Positions 26,017-34,130 of a stretch of DNA of 46,378 nt are shown here, piece by piece. Made by a program: the position numbers and the translations under genes. The stretch covers positions 1 to 46,378 of the forward strand of contig JAHCAW010000030.1 of assembly GCA_019634695.1 (NCBI GenBank). Reading direction: 5' to 3'. The notes beneath the pieces are model-generated. The model made no database searches. It was not told the DNA's origin and saw nothing but the letters and a program-made list of their open reading frames with translations. This DNA is from Candidatus Sumerlaeia bacterium (GTDB lineage: Bacteria > Sumerlaeota > Sumerlaeia > SLMS01 > JAHLLQ01). Within the stretch, counting starts at the first letter, position 1; each line of letters opens with the position of its first letter.

Positions 26017-26539
26017 CCGCCGCAAACGCCTGCTGCTGGCCGCGGCCGCGATCTGCTTCGGCCTGTTCGCGCTCGACAAGCTCGTGCTCGGGCCGCTCGG
26101 CGCGTTGTGGACCGAGCAGGCGCGCCGCATCGGCACGACCGGCGAGGCGCTCGACCGCGGCACGATGCTGCTCGACCGGCGGGATTCGCTGGCCGAACGC
26201 TGGACCTCGATGAAGCGCGAGTCGCTCCCCGCCTCGACGTCGGAGGCCGAGACGATGGTGCTCGATGCGATCGGCCGTTGGTCGAGCGCCAGCGGGCTCA
26301 ACGTCACCGGCGTCCGGCCGCGCTGGCTGCGCACCGATCCGGTCGGCGACCGCTTCGAGGTGCGCCTGTCCGCCGAGGGCAGCATCAACGCCGTCTCGCG
26401 CTTCCTGTACGCGCTGGAGTCCGACGCGATTCCGATCCGCGTCGAAGAGACGGAAATCCGCTCCCGGGCGGACGACGGCTCGGTGCTGACGCTCAGCGTG
26501 CGCTTCTCGGCGCTGCGCATCCAGGAGGCGCGCTCATGA
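26006..26539 (+). CDS. gspM: GspM/PilO-like inner-membrane protein
   Basis: A 177-aa bitopic protein with a membrane span near residues 6-26 (LLLAAAAICFGLFALDKLVLGPL), a coiled-coil stretch at about 35-75, and a ferredoxin-like periplasmic domain (LNVTGVRPRWLR ... VSRFLYALESDAIPIRVEETEI) typical of GspM/PilO. It pairs with GspL in the inner-membrane assembly platform. The 4-base overlap with the next gene and the 11-base overlap with gspL suggest stoichiometric translation. Confidence 0.8.
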   Translation: MKADRRKRLLLAAAAICFGLFALDKLVLGPLGALWTEQARRIGTTGEALDRGTMLLDRRDSLAERWTSMKRESLPASTSEAETMVLDAIGRWSSASGLNVTGVRPRWLRTDPVGDRFEVRLSAEGSINAVSRFLYALESDAIPIRVEETEIRSRADDGSVLTLSVRFSALRIQEARS

Positions 26540-27069
26540 ATCGTCGCCTCCCGATCGCCGCATTGCTCGCCTCGGCAGCGTTGGTCGCCGTCGTTGCCAC
26601 GGCCCAGGGTCCGCGCCCGTCGACCGCGAGGTCGTCGTTCGACGAGTATCGCCTGATCACCGAGCGCAACATCTTCAACCCGAACCGCCGAGCCCCCTCG
26701 GCACGTCCATCCGGACCGACCCGCACCCCGGCTCCCGTGGTGCGCAACATCCTGCTGACCGGCACGCTGGTCAGCGGCAACGGCCCCGTCGCCTTCTTCC
26801 ACGACGACGGGCGCGAGCACTCCGGCGCACGGCGCGAACGCGACGCCGTCGTCGGCTGGACCATTGAATCGATCACGACCAAGGGCGTTGTCGTCTTCGA
26901 CGGCACGCGCCGGCAGGAATGGGCGGTCGGCACGCCGATGCGCCGCATCGCCGACGGCAACTGGTATCTGCCCGAATCGCGCTCAAGTTCCATCCTCGAC
27001 GACCCTGCCGCCGAGGCGGCCATTCTACAGCGGCTCCGCGAGCGCCGCGCCCAGGAGAGTTCCCCATGA
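26536..27069 (+). CDS. GspC/PilP-like periplasmic linker protein
   Basis: A 177-aa protein with an N-terminal membrane anchor or signal (PIAALLASAALVAVVATAQG). The motif ITERNIFNPNRR at 41-52 is the RN-[IL]-F signature that GspC and PilP share. It is followed by a small beta-rich homology-region-like domain (about 68-155: NILLTGTLVSG, RRIADGNWYLP). GspC connects the inner-membrane platform to the secretin N0 domain. No PDZ or coiled-coil domain is present, so it is the short form. Its place just before the secretin genes supports the role. Overlaps on both sides are 4 bases. Confidence 0.78.
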   Translation: MNRRLPIAALLASAALVAVVATAQGPRPSTARSSFDEYRLITERNIFNPNRRAPSARPSGPTRTPAPVVRNILLTGTLVSGNGPVAFFHDDGREHSGARRERDAVVGWTIESITTKGVVVFDGTRRQEWAVGTPMRRIADGNWYLPESRSSSILDDPAAEAAILQRLRERRAQESSP

Positions 27070-28526
27070 ACAGGACATCCCGCTTTGCCACCGGCCTGAT
27101 CCTGGCCGCACTGGCGTGCGGCGGCGCGGTTCCCGCCCTCGCCCAGGAGGCCACCGCCACCGAGCAGGTGCCCGCCCCGCCGGGCATGCTCAGCTTCAAC
27201 TTCAAGGACGCCCCGCTCGACGTCGTCCTCGACTACGTCAGCGAGGCCGCCGGCTTCGCCGTGGTCCGCAACGTGCGCGTCGAGGGCACCGTCAACATCG
27301 TCAGCCACCAGCCGCTGACGCCCGACGAGGCGGTCGAGCTGCTCAGCACCGTGCTGCACGTCAAGGGACTGGCGGCGATCCGCACCGGGCGCACGCTGAC
27401 GATCGTCAATCGCGACGAGGCGCGCTTGCAGACGATCCCCGTCCGCCAGGGCAGCGACCCCGAGGCCATTCCGCAGAGCGGCGAGATGGTCACCCAGATC
27501 ATCCCGATACGCTACAGCAAGGCCAAGGAGCTGATCGACAACCTCCAGCCGCTGCTGCCGTCCTACTCGACGATCTCGGCCAACGAGGGCAGCAACGCCA
27601 TCATCCTGACCGACACGCAGGCCAACGTGCGCAAGATCGCCGAGATCATCTCGGCGCTCGACCGCTCGTTCACCGAAATCACGACGGTGCGCGTCTATCC
27701 GTTGCAGCACGCCGACGCCAAGGAGGCCGCCACGTTGATCGAACGGGTCTTCACGCAGGAAACGACGCAGACGCGCCAGAACACGCAGCAGCGCTTCCAG
27801 GGCTTCGGCGGTGGCGGCGGCGGGCGTCCAGCTCCCGAAGCCGAGAGCCCGGTGCTTCAGGCCGCCTCGCGCGTCAAGGCCGCCGCCGACGAGCGCACCA
27901 ACTCCCTCGTCGTCGCCGCACCCGACGCCTTGCTGCCCACCATCGCCGACCTCGTCGAGGCGCTCGACCGCTCCTCCGAAATCGTCACCGTCGTGCGCGT
28001 CTTCCCGCTCCAGTTCGCCGACGCCACGCAGACCGCCGAACTCGTCCGCAACATCTTCGCCCAGCAGAATCAAACGAACCGCACGGGCCGCCAACAGACC
28101 AACGTCCGCTTCGGCTTCATGGCGGCCCGCCCCGGCGGCAACCAGCAGGGCACCGAGCAGAGCCAGCGCCAGCAGGCCGAGGCCAGCGTGGTCGCCGTGC
28201 CGGACACCCGCACCAACTCCGTGATCATCAGCGCCACCGCCGGCGTCATGACACACGTCGAGAACGTCATCGGCGAACTCGACCGCAATCCCGCCGGCAA
28301 CCGCCAAGTCTTCACCTACTCGCTGAAGAACGCCAACCCCGAAGCGGTCGCCACGATGATCGAGCAGATGTTCGGCACCAGCACCACCGGCACCACCAAT
28401 CGCCAGAACACCACGAATCGCCAGAACACGACGAACCGCAACACGCAGCAAGGCACGCAGCGCAACACCGGCACCGGAACCGGCACCGGCAGCGGTACCC
28501 AGGGCCGCACGACTTCCCGCAACTGA
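27066..28526 (+). CDS. Secretin periplasmic N-domain protein (front half of a split GspD)
   Basis: A 486-aa exported protein with signal peptide MNRTSRFATGLILAALACGGAVPALAQ. It holds an N0-type domain at about 38-112 (LSFNFKDAPLDVVLDYVSEAAG), then KH-like N domains at about 139-204, 217-300 and 311-410 (IRYSKAKELIDNLQPLL, VYPLQHADAKEAATLIERVF, VFPLQFADATQTAELVRNIF, each closing with a TNSLVV/TNSVII strand). A fifth N-domain begins at VFTYSLKNANPEAVATMIEQMFG but is cut off by a Thr/Asn/Gln/Gly-rich tail. There is no secretin channel domain; that is in the next gene. In a normal GspD all of this is one chain. The glycine-rich insert GFGGGGGG lies in the loop of one N domain. Confidence 0.85.
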   Translation: MNRTSRFATGLILAALACGGAVPALAQEATATEQVPAPPGMLSFNFKDAPLDVVLDYVSEAAGFAVVRNVRVEGTVNIVSHQPLTPDEAVELLSTVLHVKGLAAIRTGRTLTIVNRDEARLQTIPVRQGSDPEAIPQSGEMVTQIIPIRYSKAKELIDNLQPLLPSYSTISANEGSNAIILTDTQANVRKIAEIISALDRSFTEITTVRVYPLQHADAKEAATLIERVFTQETTQTRQNTQQRFQGFGGGGGGRPAPEAESPVLQAASRVKAAADERTNSLVVAAPDALLPTIADLVEALDRSSEIVTVVRVFPLQFADATQTAELVRNIFAQQNQTNRTGRQQTNVRFGFMAARPGGNQQGTEQSQRQQAEASVVAVPDTRTNSVIISATAGVMTHVENVIGELDRNPAGNRQVFTYSLKNANPEAVATMIEQMFGTSTTGTTNRQNTTNRQNTTNRNTQQGTQRNTGTGTGTGSGTQGRTTSRN

Positions 28527-28573
28527 CGCCACGAACCGACGCAACCCAGATGCACTCCGACAGGACTCCCTTC

Positions 28574-29692
28574 ATGACCCCCGCCCTTCGCATGATTCTT
28601 CGCGCGATTCTGGTCCTCGCCCTTCTCGCGGGCGCGGCACCCAACGTCTCCGCCCAACAGGACTTCTTCCCGCCCGAGTTCTTCATGCCCGGCTTCTTCG
28701 AAGAGGAAGAGGAGGAGGAGGAACTGGAGGACGTCACGTCGATGTTCGGCACCGGGTTGCCGGCCAGCGTGGTGGTCCGCTACGATCGCGAGACGGACAC
28801 GCTGATCGTCATCACGGATGACGAGACGAACCGCCAGATCGCCACGCTGGTCGAGACGCTCGACCAGCCCGTGCCGCAGGTGCTCATCAAGGTCCTGTTC
28901 CTCGAGGTGACGTACACGAACGAGTCGGATCTGGGCATCGAGGGTTCGTTCGAGTTCGGCTCGTCGGACTTTCCCGACACGGCGTTCACGAACTTCGGGC
29001 TCGCGGGCGAGACACGCGGCGGCTTCCTTCGGATTCTGGACGACGACCTGTCGGTGACGCTGCGGGCGCTGGCCACGCGCGGCAAGCTCGAGGTCCTCTC
29101 GCGCCCCTCCGTCATGGCCCGCAACAACCAGGTCGCCACGATCACGATCGGCCAGGAAGTGCCCTTCATCCGCAACTCGCGCGTGACCGACAGCGGCCAG
29201 GTCATCAACACGATCGAGTACGACGACATCGGCATCATTCTCCAGGTGACGCCGCACATCACGCCGGACAACTTGGTGGAGATGGACGTCGCCCCGGAGA
29301 TTTCGACACTGACGAGCGAGACCGTTCCGATCACGGAAACGGTCAACGCGCGCGTCATCGCGAAGCGCTCGGCGAGCACGCGCGTCGTCGTCGCCAGCGG
29401 CAAGACGGTTGCCATCGGCGGCCTGATGGAGGACCAGTTCACCGAATCGGTCAGCAAGGTGCCGCTGCTGGGCGACATTCCGCTGCTGGGCGCGCTGTTC
29501 CGGCGCACGGTGCGCGAGAAGAGCAAGACCGAGCTGCTGATCTTCCTGACGCCGACGGTCGTGCGCAGCGTCGCGGACTTGCAGGATACCACGACCGCCG
29601 AGCGCCGCTCGACCGAACTCGTGCCCAAGGCCTTCAAGGACGTGCAGACCGACAAGTACATCGAGCCATTGGACGACGAAGTGAGCCCGTGA
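28574..29692 (+). CDS. Secretin channel protein (back half of a split GspD)
   Basis: A 372-aa exported protein with its own signal peptide (MILRAILVLALLAGAAPNVSA), a very acidic EEEEEEEELED patch, and then the second half of an N domain (VVVRYDRETDTLIVITDDETNRQ, ending TLVETLDQP). The secretin (PF00263) domain follows at about 115-345: VPQVLIKVLFLEVT, LEVLSRPSVMARNNQVATITIGQEVPF and the signature VPLLGDIPLLGALFRR. It forms the outer-membrane gate. ATG 28574 was chosen for AGGA upstream; ATG 28550 is an alternative with no ribosome-binding site. The gene follows the N-domain gene by 47 bases. The pair must act together to make a full secretin. Its stop overlaps the kinase start. Confidence 0.87.
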   Translation: MTPALRMILRAILVLALLAGAAPNVSAQQDFFPPEFFMPGFFEEEEEEEELEDVTSMFGTGLPASVVVRYDRETDTLIVITDDETNRQIATLVETLDQPVPQVLIKVLFLEVTYTNESDLGIEGSFEFGSSDFPDTAFTNFGLAGETRGGFLRILDDDLSVTLRALATRGKLEVLSRPSVMARNNQVATITIGQEVPFIRNSRVTDSGQVINTIEYDDIGIILQVTPHITPDNLVEMDVAPEISTLTSETVPITETVNARVIAKRSASTRVVVASGKTVAIGGLMEDQFTESVSKVPLLGDIPLLGALFRRTVREKSKTELLIFLTPTVVRSVADLQDTTTAERRSTELVPKAFKDVQTDKYIEPLDDEVSP

Positions 29693-31194
29693 ACAACTCC
29701 TACGAGCTGCGGCGCCGGCGCCTGGTGCGCCTGTTCGCGGCCCTGACGGCCGTGTGGGCGGGAGTGTGCTGCTGGCTGACGGTGGAGCACGTTCGCGTGC
29801 GCCAGCAGGCCCGCGAGTCGCTGCTGCAACGCTCGCGCGACATCTCCGAGGCGATCGCCCTGGCGCTGCGCTCCGGCTCGCCCGGACTCATCCGCGAGGA
29901 CCGCCTCAACGCGCTGCTCCATGAGCTCGCCGGCTGGGACCCCCTCGAGACGGTGATCCTGCTCAACGCCAACAGCGAAATCGTCGCCATGGCCGGCAAC
30001 CCCGCCCAAGTGGACCAAGCCACCCTGCGCGTGGACACCACGCTGTGGCAACCCCACCGCGTCATTGTCGTCAACCCGGTGGACTTTGGCATCCAGACCG
30101 ACGGCGACGGCGGACCGGCGCGCACGACCATCGTGGTGCCAACCGATCAGAGCGTGATGCGGCGTCCTCCTCCGCCGGACGGCGAGCCGCCCCCGCGGCC
30201 CGAACCCGGCGCCGAACGCTCCGAGAACGCGCGTGGCGACGGCCCGCCGCGCAGCGAGCGCCGCCGCTGGAGCCCCTTCGGCCGCCCCCCGTGGATGAGC
30301 GAGGCCGAGTTCGAGGAGCTGCGCACCCGCCGCGGCCTGCACGGCGTTGTCCTCATCCTCAGCACCGCCCAGCTCCAGAGCGACTTGGCGCGCGACATTC
30401 ACCTGCGCCTGCTGATCGCGGCGATCGCGCTGGTCGCCGTCGGCGGCCTCGGCGCCGCCATCCACAATTGGGACAAGTCTGCGCGCCTGACGCTGCGCCT
30501 GCTGCGCAGCCAGCAGCAGAACGAGCACCTGAAGGAGTTGAACCTCGCGGCCGCCGGGCTGGCGCACGAGACGCGCAATCCGCTCAACGTCGTCCGCGGC
30601 GTGGCCCACATGATCCGGCAGGACGAGGCGCTCGCCGGATCGGTGCGCGAGCGCGCCGGCCACATCATCGAGGAGATCGACGTCGTCACGAATCGGCTGA
30701 ACGAGTTCATCAAGTACTCGAAGCCTCTGGAGCCGCGGCTGGCGCACTGCAAGCTGCGCGATCTGGCCGGACAGGTGCGCGCCACGCTGCAAACCGACTG
30801 GGAGGACAAGGGCGTCGCCGTGGCCATCGAAGGCGAGGCGCTGGAAATCGAGGCCGACGAGACGCTGCTGCGGCAGGTGCTGTTCAACCTGTTGCTGAAC
30901 GCAATCCAGTTCGTCCCCGAGGGCGGCCGGATCGTCGTGGGGCTGCATCCGCGCGACCGCGACACCGCTGCACTGGTGGTGGAGGACAACGGCCCGGGCG
31001 TGCCGGAGGATCTGCGGGACGAGGTGCTGCGGCCCTACTTCACCACGAGCGCCGACGGCAGCGGCCTCGGGCTGGCCGTCGTCCGGCAGATTTGCATCGC
31101 CCACGGCTGGACGGTGCGCTGTGATGCCTCGCCGTTGGGCGGCGCGCGCTTCACCATCGCCCCCCTGCGCATCACCCCCGCCGCCGAGGCCTGA
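29689..31194 (+). CDS. Membrane histidine kinase
   Basis: A 501-aa sensor kinase with a GTG start overlapping the secretin stop (GTGA). Two membrane spans at about 12-32 and 238-258 enclose a periplasmic sensor of about 200 residues with a Pro/Arg/Glu-rich insertion at 155-200. HisKA contains the phosphoacceptor His293 in LAHETRNPLN. The HATPase domain shows LLLNAIQFVPEGG (N box), EDNGPGVP (G1) and GSGLGLAVV (G2). There is no HAMP or PAS domain by eye. It is paired with the next gene, an NtrC-type regulator, as in PilS-PilR. Coupling to the secretion operon implies it senses pseudopilus or envelope state; the signal is unknown. Confidence 0.9.
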   Translation: MNNSYELRRRRLVRLFAALTAVWAGVCCWLTVEHVRVRQQARESLLQRSRDISEAIALALRSGSPGLIREDRLNALLHELAGWDPLETVILLNANSEIVAMAGNPAQVDQATLRVDTTLWQPHRVIVVNPVDFGIQTDGDGGPARTTIVVPTDQSVMRRPPPPDGEPPPRPEPGAERSENARGDGPPRSERRRWSPFGRPPWMSEAEFEELRTRRGLHGVVLILSTAQLQSDLARDIHLRLLIAAIALVAVGGLGAAIHNWDKSARLTLRLLRSQQQNEHLKELNLAAAGLAHETRNPLNVVRGVAHMIRQDEALAGSVRERAGHIIEEIDVVTNRLNEFIKYSKPLEPRLAHCKLRDLAGQVRATLQTDWEDKGVAVAIEGEALEIEADETLLRQVLFNLLLNAIQFVPEGGRIVVGLHPRDRDTAALVVEDNGPGVPEDLRDEVLRPYFTTSADGSGLGLAVVRQICIAHGWTVRCDASPLGGARFTIAPLRITPAAEA

Positions 31195-31200
31195 CCCCCC

Positions 31201-32550
31201 GTGTCCCGCGACGCCGCGACCATCCTGATTGTGGATGACGACGACGGCCAGCGCCGACTGCTCGAGGGCTTCCTGCGCATGCAGGGCCACGCGACGCTTA
31301 CCGCCTCCAGCGCCCCCGCGGCCCTCGAGGTCCTCGCCGCCACACCCGTCGCCCTTGTCATCACCGACATGCGCATGCCCGGCATGACCGGGCTCGAATT
31401 GCTGCGCGCCATCCGCGAACGCGACGCCACGCTGCCCGTCCTGCTCGTCACCGCCTTCCCCGACATCCGCGACGCCGTCGGAGCCATGCGCGACGGCGCG
31501 GCGAATTACCTCGAGAAGCCCATCGATCTCGACGAGCTGCTGGCCACCGTGCGCCATGCGATGCGCGCGGCGCCCGGCGCCCCCCTGGCCCCCGGCCCCG
31601 CGGCGCCCGACATCCCCGAAGGCGTCGTCGCCGAGAGCCCCGCCATGCGCGCCGTCGTGCGCGATGCCCTGCTCGTCGCGCCCACCGATTCGCGCGTGCT
31701 GCTCACCGGCGAGAGCGGCACGGGCAAGGAGGTCGTTGCGGACCTGATCCATGCGGCCAGCGCCCGCGCCGCCGCCCCGATCGTGAAGGTCAACTGCGCG
31801 GCGATCCCGGAATCGCTGCTCGAGAGCGAGCTGTTCGGCCACGAGAAGGGAGCCTTCACGGGCGCGAGCGCGCGCCGGGTCGGATGGTTCGAGGAAGCGG
31901 CCGGCGGCACGATCCTGCTCGACGAGATCGGCGAGATGGACGTGCAGCTCCAAGCCAAGATTCTGCGCGTCATGCAGGATGGCGGCTTCCGGCGCGTGGG
32001 CGGCTCGGCAACGCTGCACACCGACGTGCGCATCCTGGCGGCCACGAACCGCGATCCGCACGAGCAAATCGCCGCCGGCCGGCTGCGCGAGGACCTCTTC
32101 TATCGCCTCAGCGTCTTCGAGATTCATATCCCGCCGCTGCGCGATCGGCCCGAGGACATCTTCCCGCTGGCGACGCATTTCGCCAGCGACTTCCTCGGCG
32201 CGCGCGCGCGCTTCTCCCCCGCCGCCGTCGCGCTGCTCTGCGCGTGGCGCTGGCCGGGCAACGTGCGCGAACTCCGCAACGCCATGGAGCGCGCCGTCCT
32301 GCTCTCCCGCAATGAGATCATCCTGCCCGAACACCTGCCCAAGCGCCTCCAGGCACCCGCCGCGCCGGATGAGGAAAGCAACGCCGCCCTGCACGTCATG
32401 GCCGACGTCGAGCGCTCCGTCATCCTCCAGGCCCTGCGCGAGAATCGGTTCAACCGCTCCGAGACCGCCCGCATCCTGGGCATCAGCCGCCGGGCGCTGC
32501 TCTATAAGCTCCAGAAACTGCGCGAGCAGGGCTTCGACGTGGACGGCTGA
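31201..32550 (+). CDS. NtrC-family sigma-54-dependent response regulator
   Basis: A 449-aa activator with GTG start. Receiver domain: acidic DDDD at 12-15, phosphoacceptor Asp56 (ITDMRMPGMTG), and Lys in NYLEKP. AAA+ domain: Walker A GESGTGKE (170-177), sigma-54-contacting GAFTGA (217-222), Walker B ILLDEIGEMD, and WPGNVRELRNAMERAV. The Fis-type helix-turn-helix is at the end (FNRSETARILGISRRALLYKLQKLREQG). It should activate sigma-54 promoters when phosphorylated by the preceding kinase. A fitting dyad and -24/-12-like element lie upstream of the EF-hand gene. It is the last gene of the T2SS operon. Confidence 0.94.
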   Translation: MSRDAATILIVDDDDGQRRLLEGFLRMQGHATLTASSAPAALEVLAATPVALVITDMRMPGMTGLELLRAIRERDATLPVLLVTAFPDIRDAVGAMRDGAANYLEKPIDLDELLATVRHAMRAAPGAPLAPGPAAPDIPEGVVAESPAMRAVVRDALLVAPTDSRVLLTGESGTGKEVVADLIHAASARAAAPIVKVNCAAIPESLLESELFGHEKGAFTGASARRVGWFEEAAGGTILLDEIGEMDVQLQAKILRVMQDGGFRRVGGSATLHTDVRILAATNRDPHEQIAAGRLREDLFYRLSVFEIHIPPLRDRPEDIFPLATHFASDFLGARARFSPAAVALLCAWRWPGNVRELRNAMERAVLLSRNEIILPEHLPKRLQAPAAPDEESNAALHVMADVERSVILQALRENRFNRSETARILGISRRALLYKLQKLREQGFDVDG

Positions 32551-32634
32551 CGCGCCGCCCTCTTTTCCGTTTCACCGGCCCGCGGGCTCCCCCTAGCCTC
32601 CACCCGATCAACCCACGACGGGAGGCGGAGCACC

Positions 32635-34089
32635 ATGACGGCAACGACTCGCAGGACCAAGGTGGGCATTCTGGCGTTCGGCGACGGACGCGCGTTCCTG
32701 CAGGAGCCCCTGAAGGCCGTGACGGCGCGGTTCAACGACGAGCTGGCCGCGCGCCTGCGCGCCGACGGCTTCGAGGTCGTGGTCGGCGAGGAGCTCGTCT
32801 GGCAAAACCACCTTGCCGTCGCCGGCGGACGCCGCATGGCCGCCGAAGGCGTCGATTGCGTTATCTTCAATTTCTCCGTCTGGGCCTGGCCGCAGTACGC
32901 CCGCGTGGCCGCGCAGTTCTGCCCGCAACCGATCCTGATGTTCTCCAACGTCAACCCGCAGTATCCCGGGCTCGTCGGAATGCTCGCCAACGCGGGATCG
33001 CTGGACCAGGTCGGCATCCCGCTCTACAAGACCTTCGGCGACATCGCCGACGACGCCACGTACCGGCAGGTGCGCGCGCGCATCCTGGGCATCGCGGCGT
33101 TCAATCGCCTGAAGGGCATGACCTACGCGCAGATCGGGGGTCGCTCCCTTGGCATCGACACGGCCGTGGCCGATCCGGCGCTGTGGATGAAGCAGTTCGG
33201 CGTGGACGTCGATCACATCGACCAGATGGAACTGGTGCGGCGCGCGGAGATCGAAATGCGCGAGGGCACGCGCATCGCCGCCGCGCTCGACTACCTGCGC
33301 CGCCACCTGCGCAAGATTCACTGGACCGGCCCCGACGCGAAGATGCGCCTGACCGAGGAGCTGCTCCGCCGCCAGCTTGGCATGTACTATGCCGCGCGCG
33401 ACCTCGTCGCCGAGTTCCGCTACGACTTCTGCGGCATCAAGGGCCAGCGCGAGCTGACCGAGCACTTCGCGACCGCCGACGTCGCCGAGGCCTTCCTCAA
33501 CGATCCTTACGGCCCCGAGGGCGAGCCGCACGAACCGGTCGTCTGCTCCACCGAGGCCGACATGGACGCGGCTCTGACGATGCAGATCTTCAAGCTGATC
33601 ACGGGCATGCCGGTGCTCTTCGCCGACGTGCGCCACTATCACGCCGACCGCGGCGTGTGGGACCTGTGCAACTCGGGCGAACACGCAACATGGTTCGCGG
33701 CGCGTTCGGACGATCCGGCGGTGAATCTGGCGCGGACGGAGTTCCGGCCGGAGGGCTTCTACTTCCCGGCCGGCGGCGCGTCGGTCTATCACATCGCCGC
33801 GCCGGGACGCGTGACGCTGGCGCGCCTGACGCGCTCGGGCGACACGAACCACTATCGCATGGCGGTCGTCCGCGGCGAGTTCGTCAGCTTCGGCGACGCG
33901 GAGGACGACCGCCTGGCCTGCGGCGTGCAGGACAACTGGCCGCACGCCTACGCCCGCCTCGACTGCGCTCCGGACACGTTCATCGAGGGTTTCTTCTGCA
34001 ACCACATCCACGGCACCTACGGCGACTGGGTGGAGGAGTTGCGCGTCTTCTGCCGCGCCGCGGGCGTGGAGTTCGTGTTGCTTGAATGA
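32635..34089 (+). CDS. L-fucose/L-arabinose isomerase-like protein
   Basis: A 484-aa cytosolic protein of the FucI/AraA superfamily, which interconverts aldoses and ketoses with a Mn2+ cofactor. The pattern GILAFGDGRAF, VDCVIFNFSVWAWPQ, FSNVNPQYPGLVGMLANAG and a C-terminal NHIHGTYGDWVEEL is typical of the shorter 'L-fucose isomerase-like' group, about 100 residues shorter than true FucI. Conserved acidic residues in the STEADMDAALTMQIF region may bind metal. Substrate is unassigned. GGGAGGCGGAG precedes the ATG. It is likely monocistronic: it follows the regulator by 84 bases and meets recQ convergently. Confidence 0.75.
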   Translation: MTATTRRTKVGILAFGDGRAFLQEPLKAVTARFNDELAARLRADGFEVVVGEELVWQNHLAVAGGRRMAAEGVDCVIFNFSVWAWPQYARVAAQFCPQPILMFSNVNPQYPGLVGMLANAGSLDQVGIPLYKTFGDIADDATYRQVRARILGIAAFNRLKGMTYAQIGGRSLGIDTAVADPALWMKQFGVDVDHIDQMELVRRAEIEMREGTRIAAALDYLRRHLRKIHWTGPDAKMRLTEELLRRQLGMYYAARDLVAEFRYDFCGIKGQRELTEHFATADVAEAFLNDPYGPEGEPHEPVVCSTEADMDAALTMQIFKLITGMPVLFADVRHYHADRGVWDLCNSGEHATWFAARSDDPAVNLARTEFRPEGFYFPAGGASVYHIAAPGRVTLARLTRSGDTNHYRMAVVRGEFVSFGDAEDDRLACGVQDNWPHAYARLDCAPDTFIEGFFCNHIHGTYGDWVEELRVFCRAAGVEFVLLE

Positions 34090-34105
34090 TGCGCGTGGAG
34101 AGTTC

Positions 34106-34123
34106 CGTCTGACCTGTCGGACG
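34106..34123. terminator. Small bidirectional hairpin between isomerase-like gene and recQ
   Basis: A 7-bp stem (one wobble) with a CCTG loop in the 41-bp gap between convergent stops. No T-run. Confidence 0.3.
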
Positions 34124-34130
34124 CGCCGTC

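Noticed and set aside
28500..28580. Frameshift explanation for the two secretin genes
   Set aside because: The second protein has its own signal peptide and ribosome-binding site, and the tail of the first is a distinct low-complexity segment rather than misread secretin sequence.
28780..32394. 1204-codon minus-strand open frame
   Set aside because: Antisense of the secretin, kinase and regulator, all of which have full motifs.
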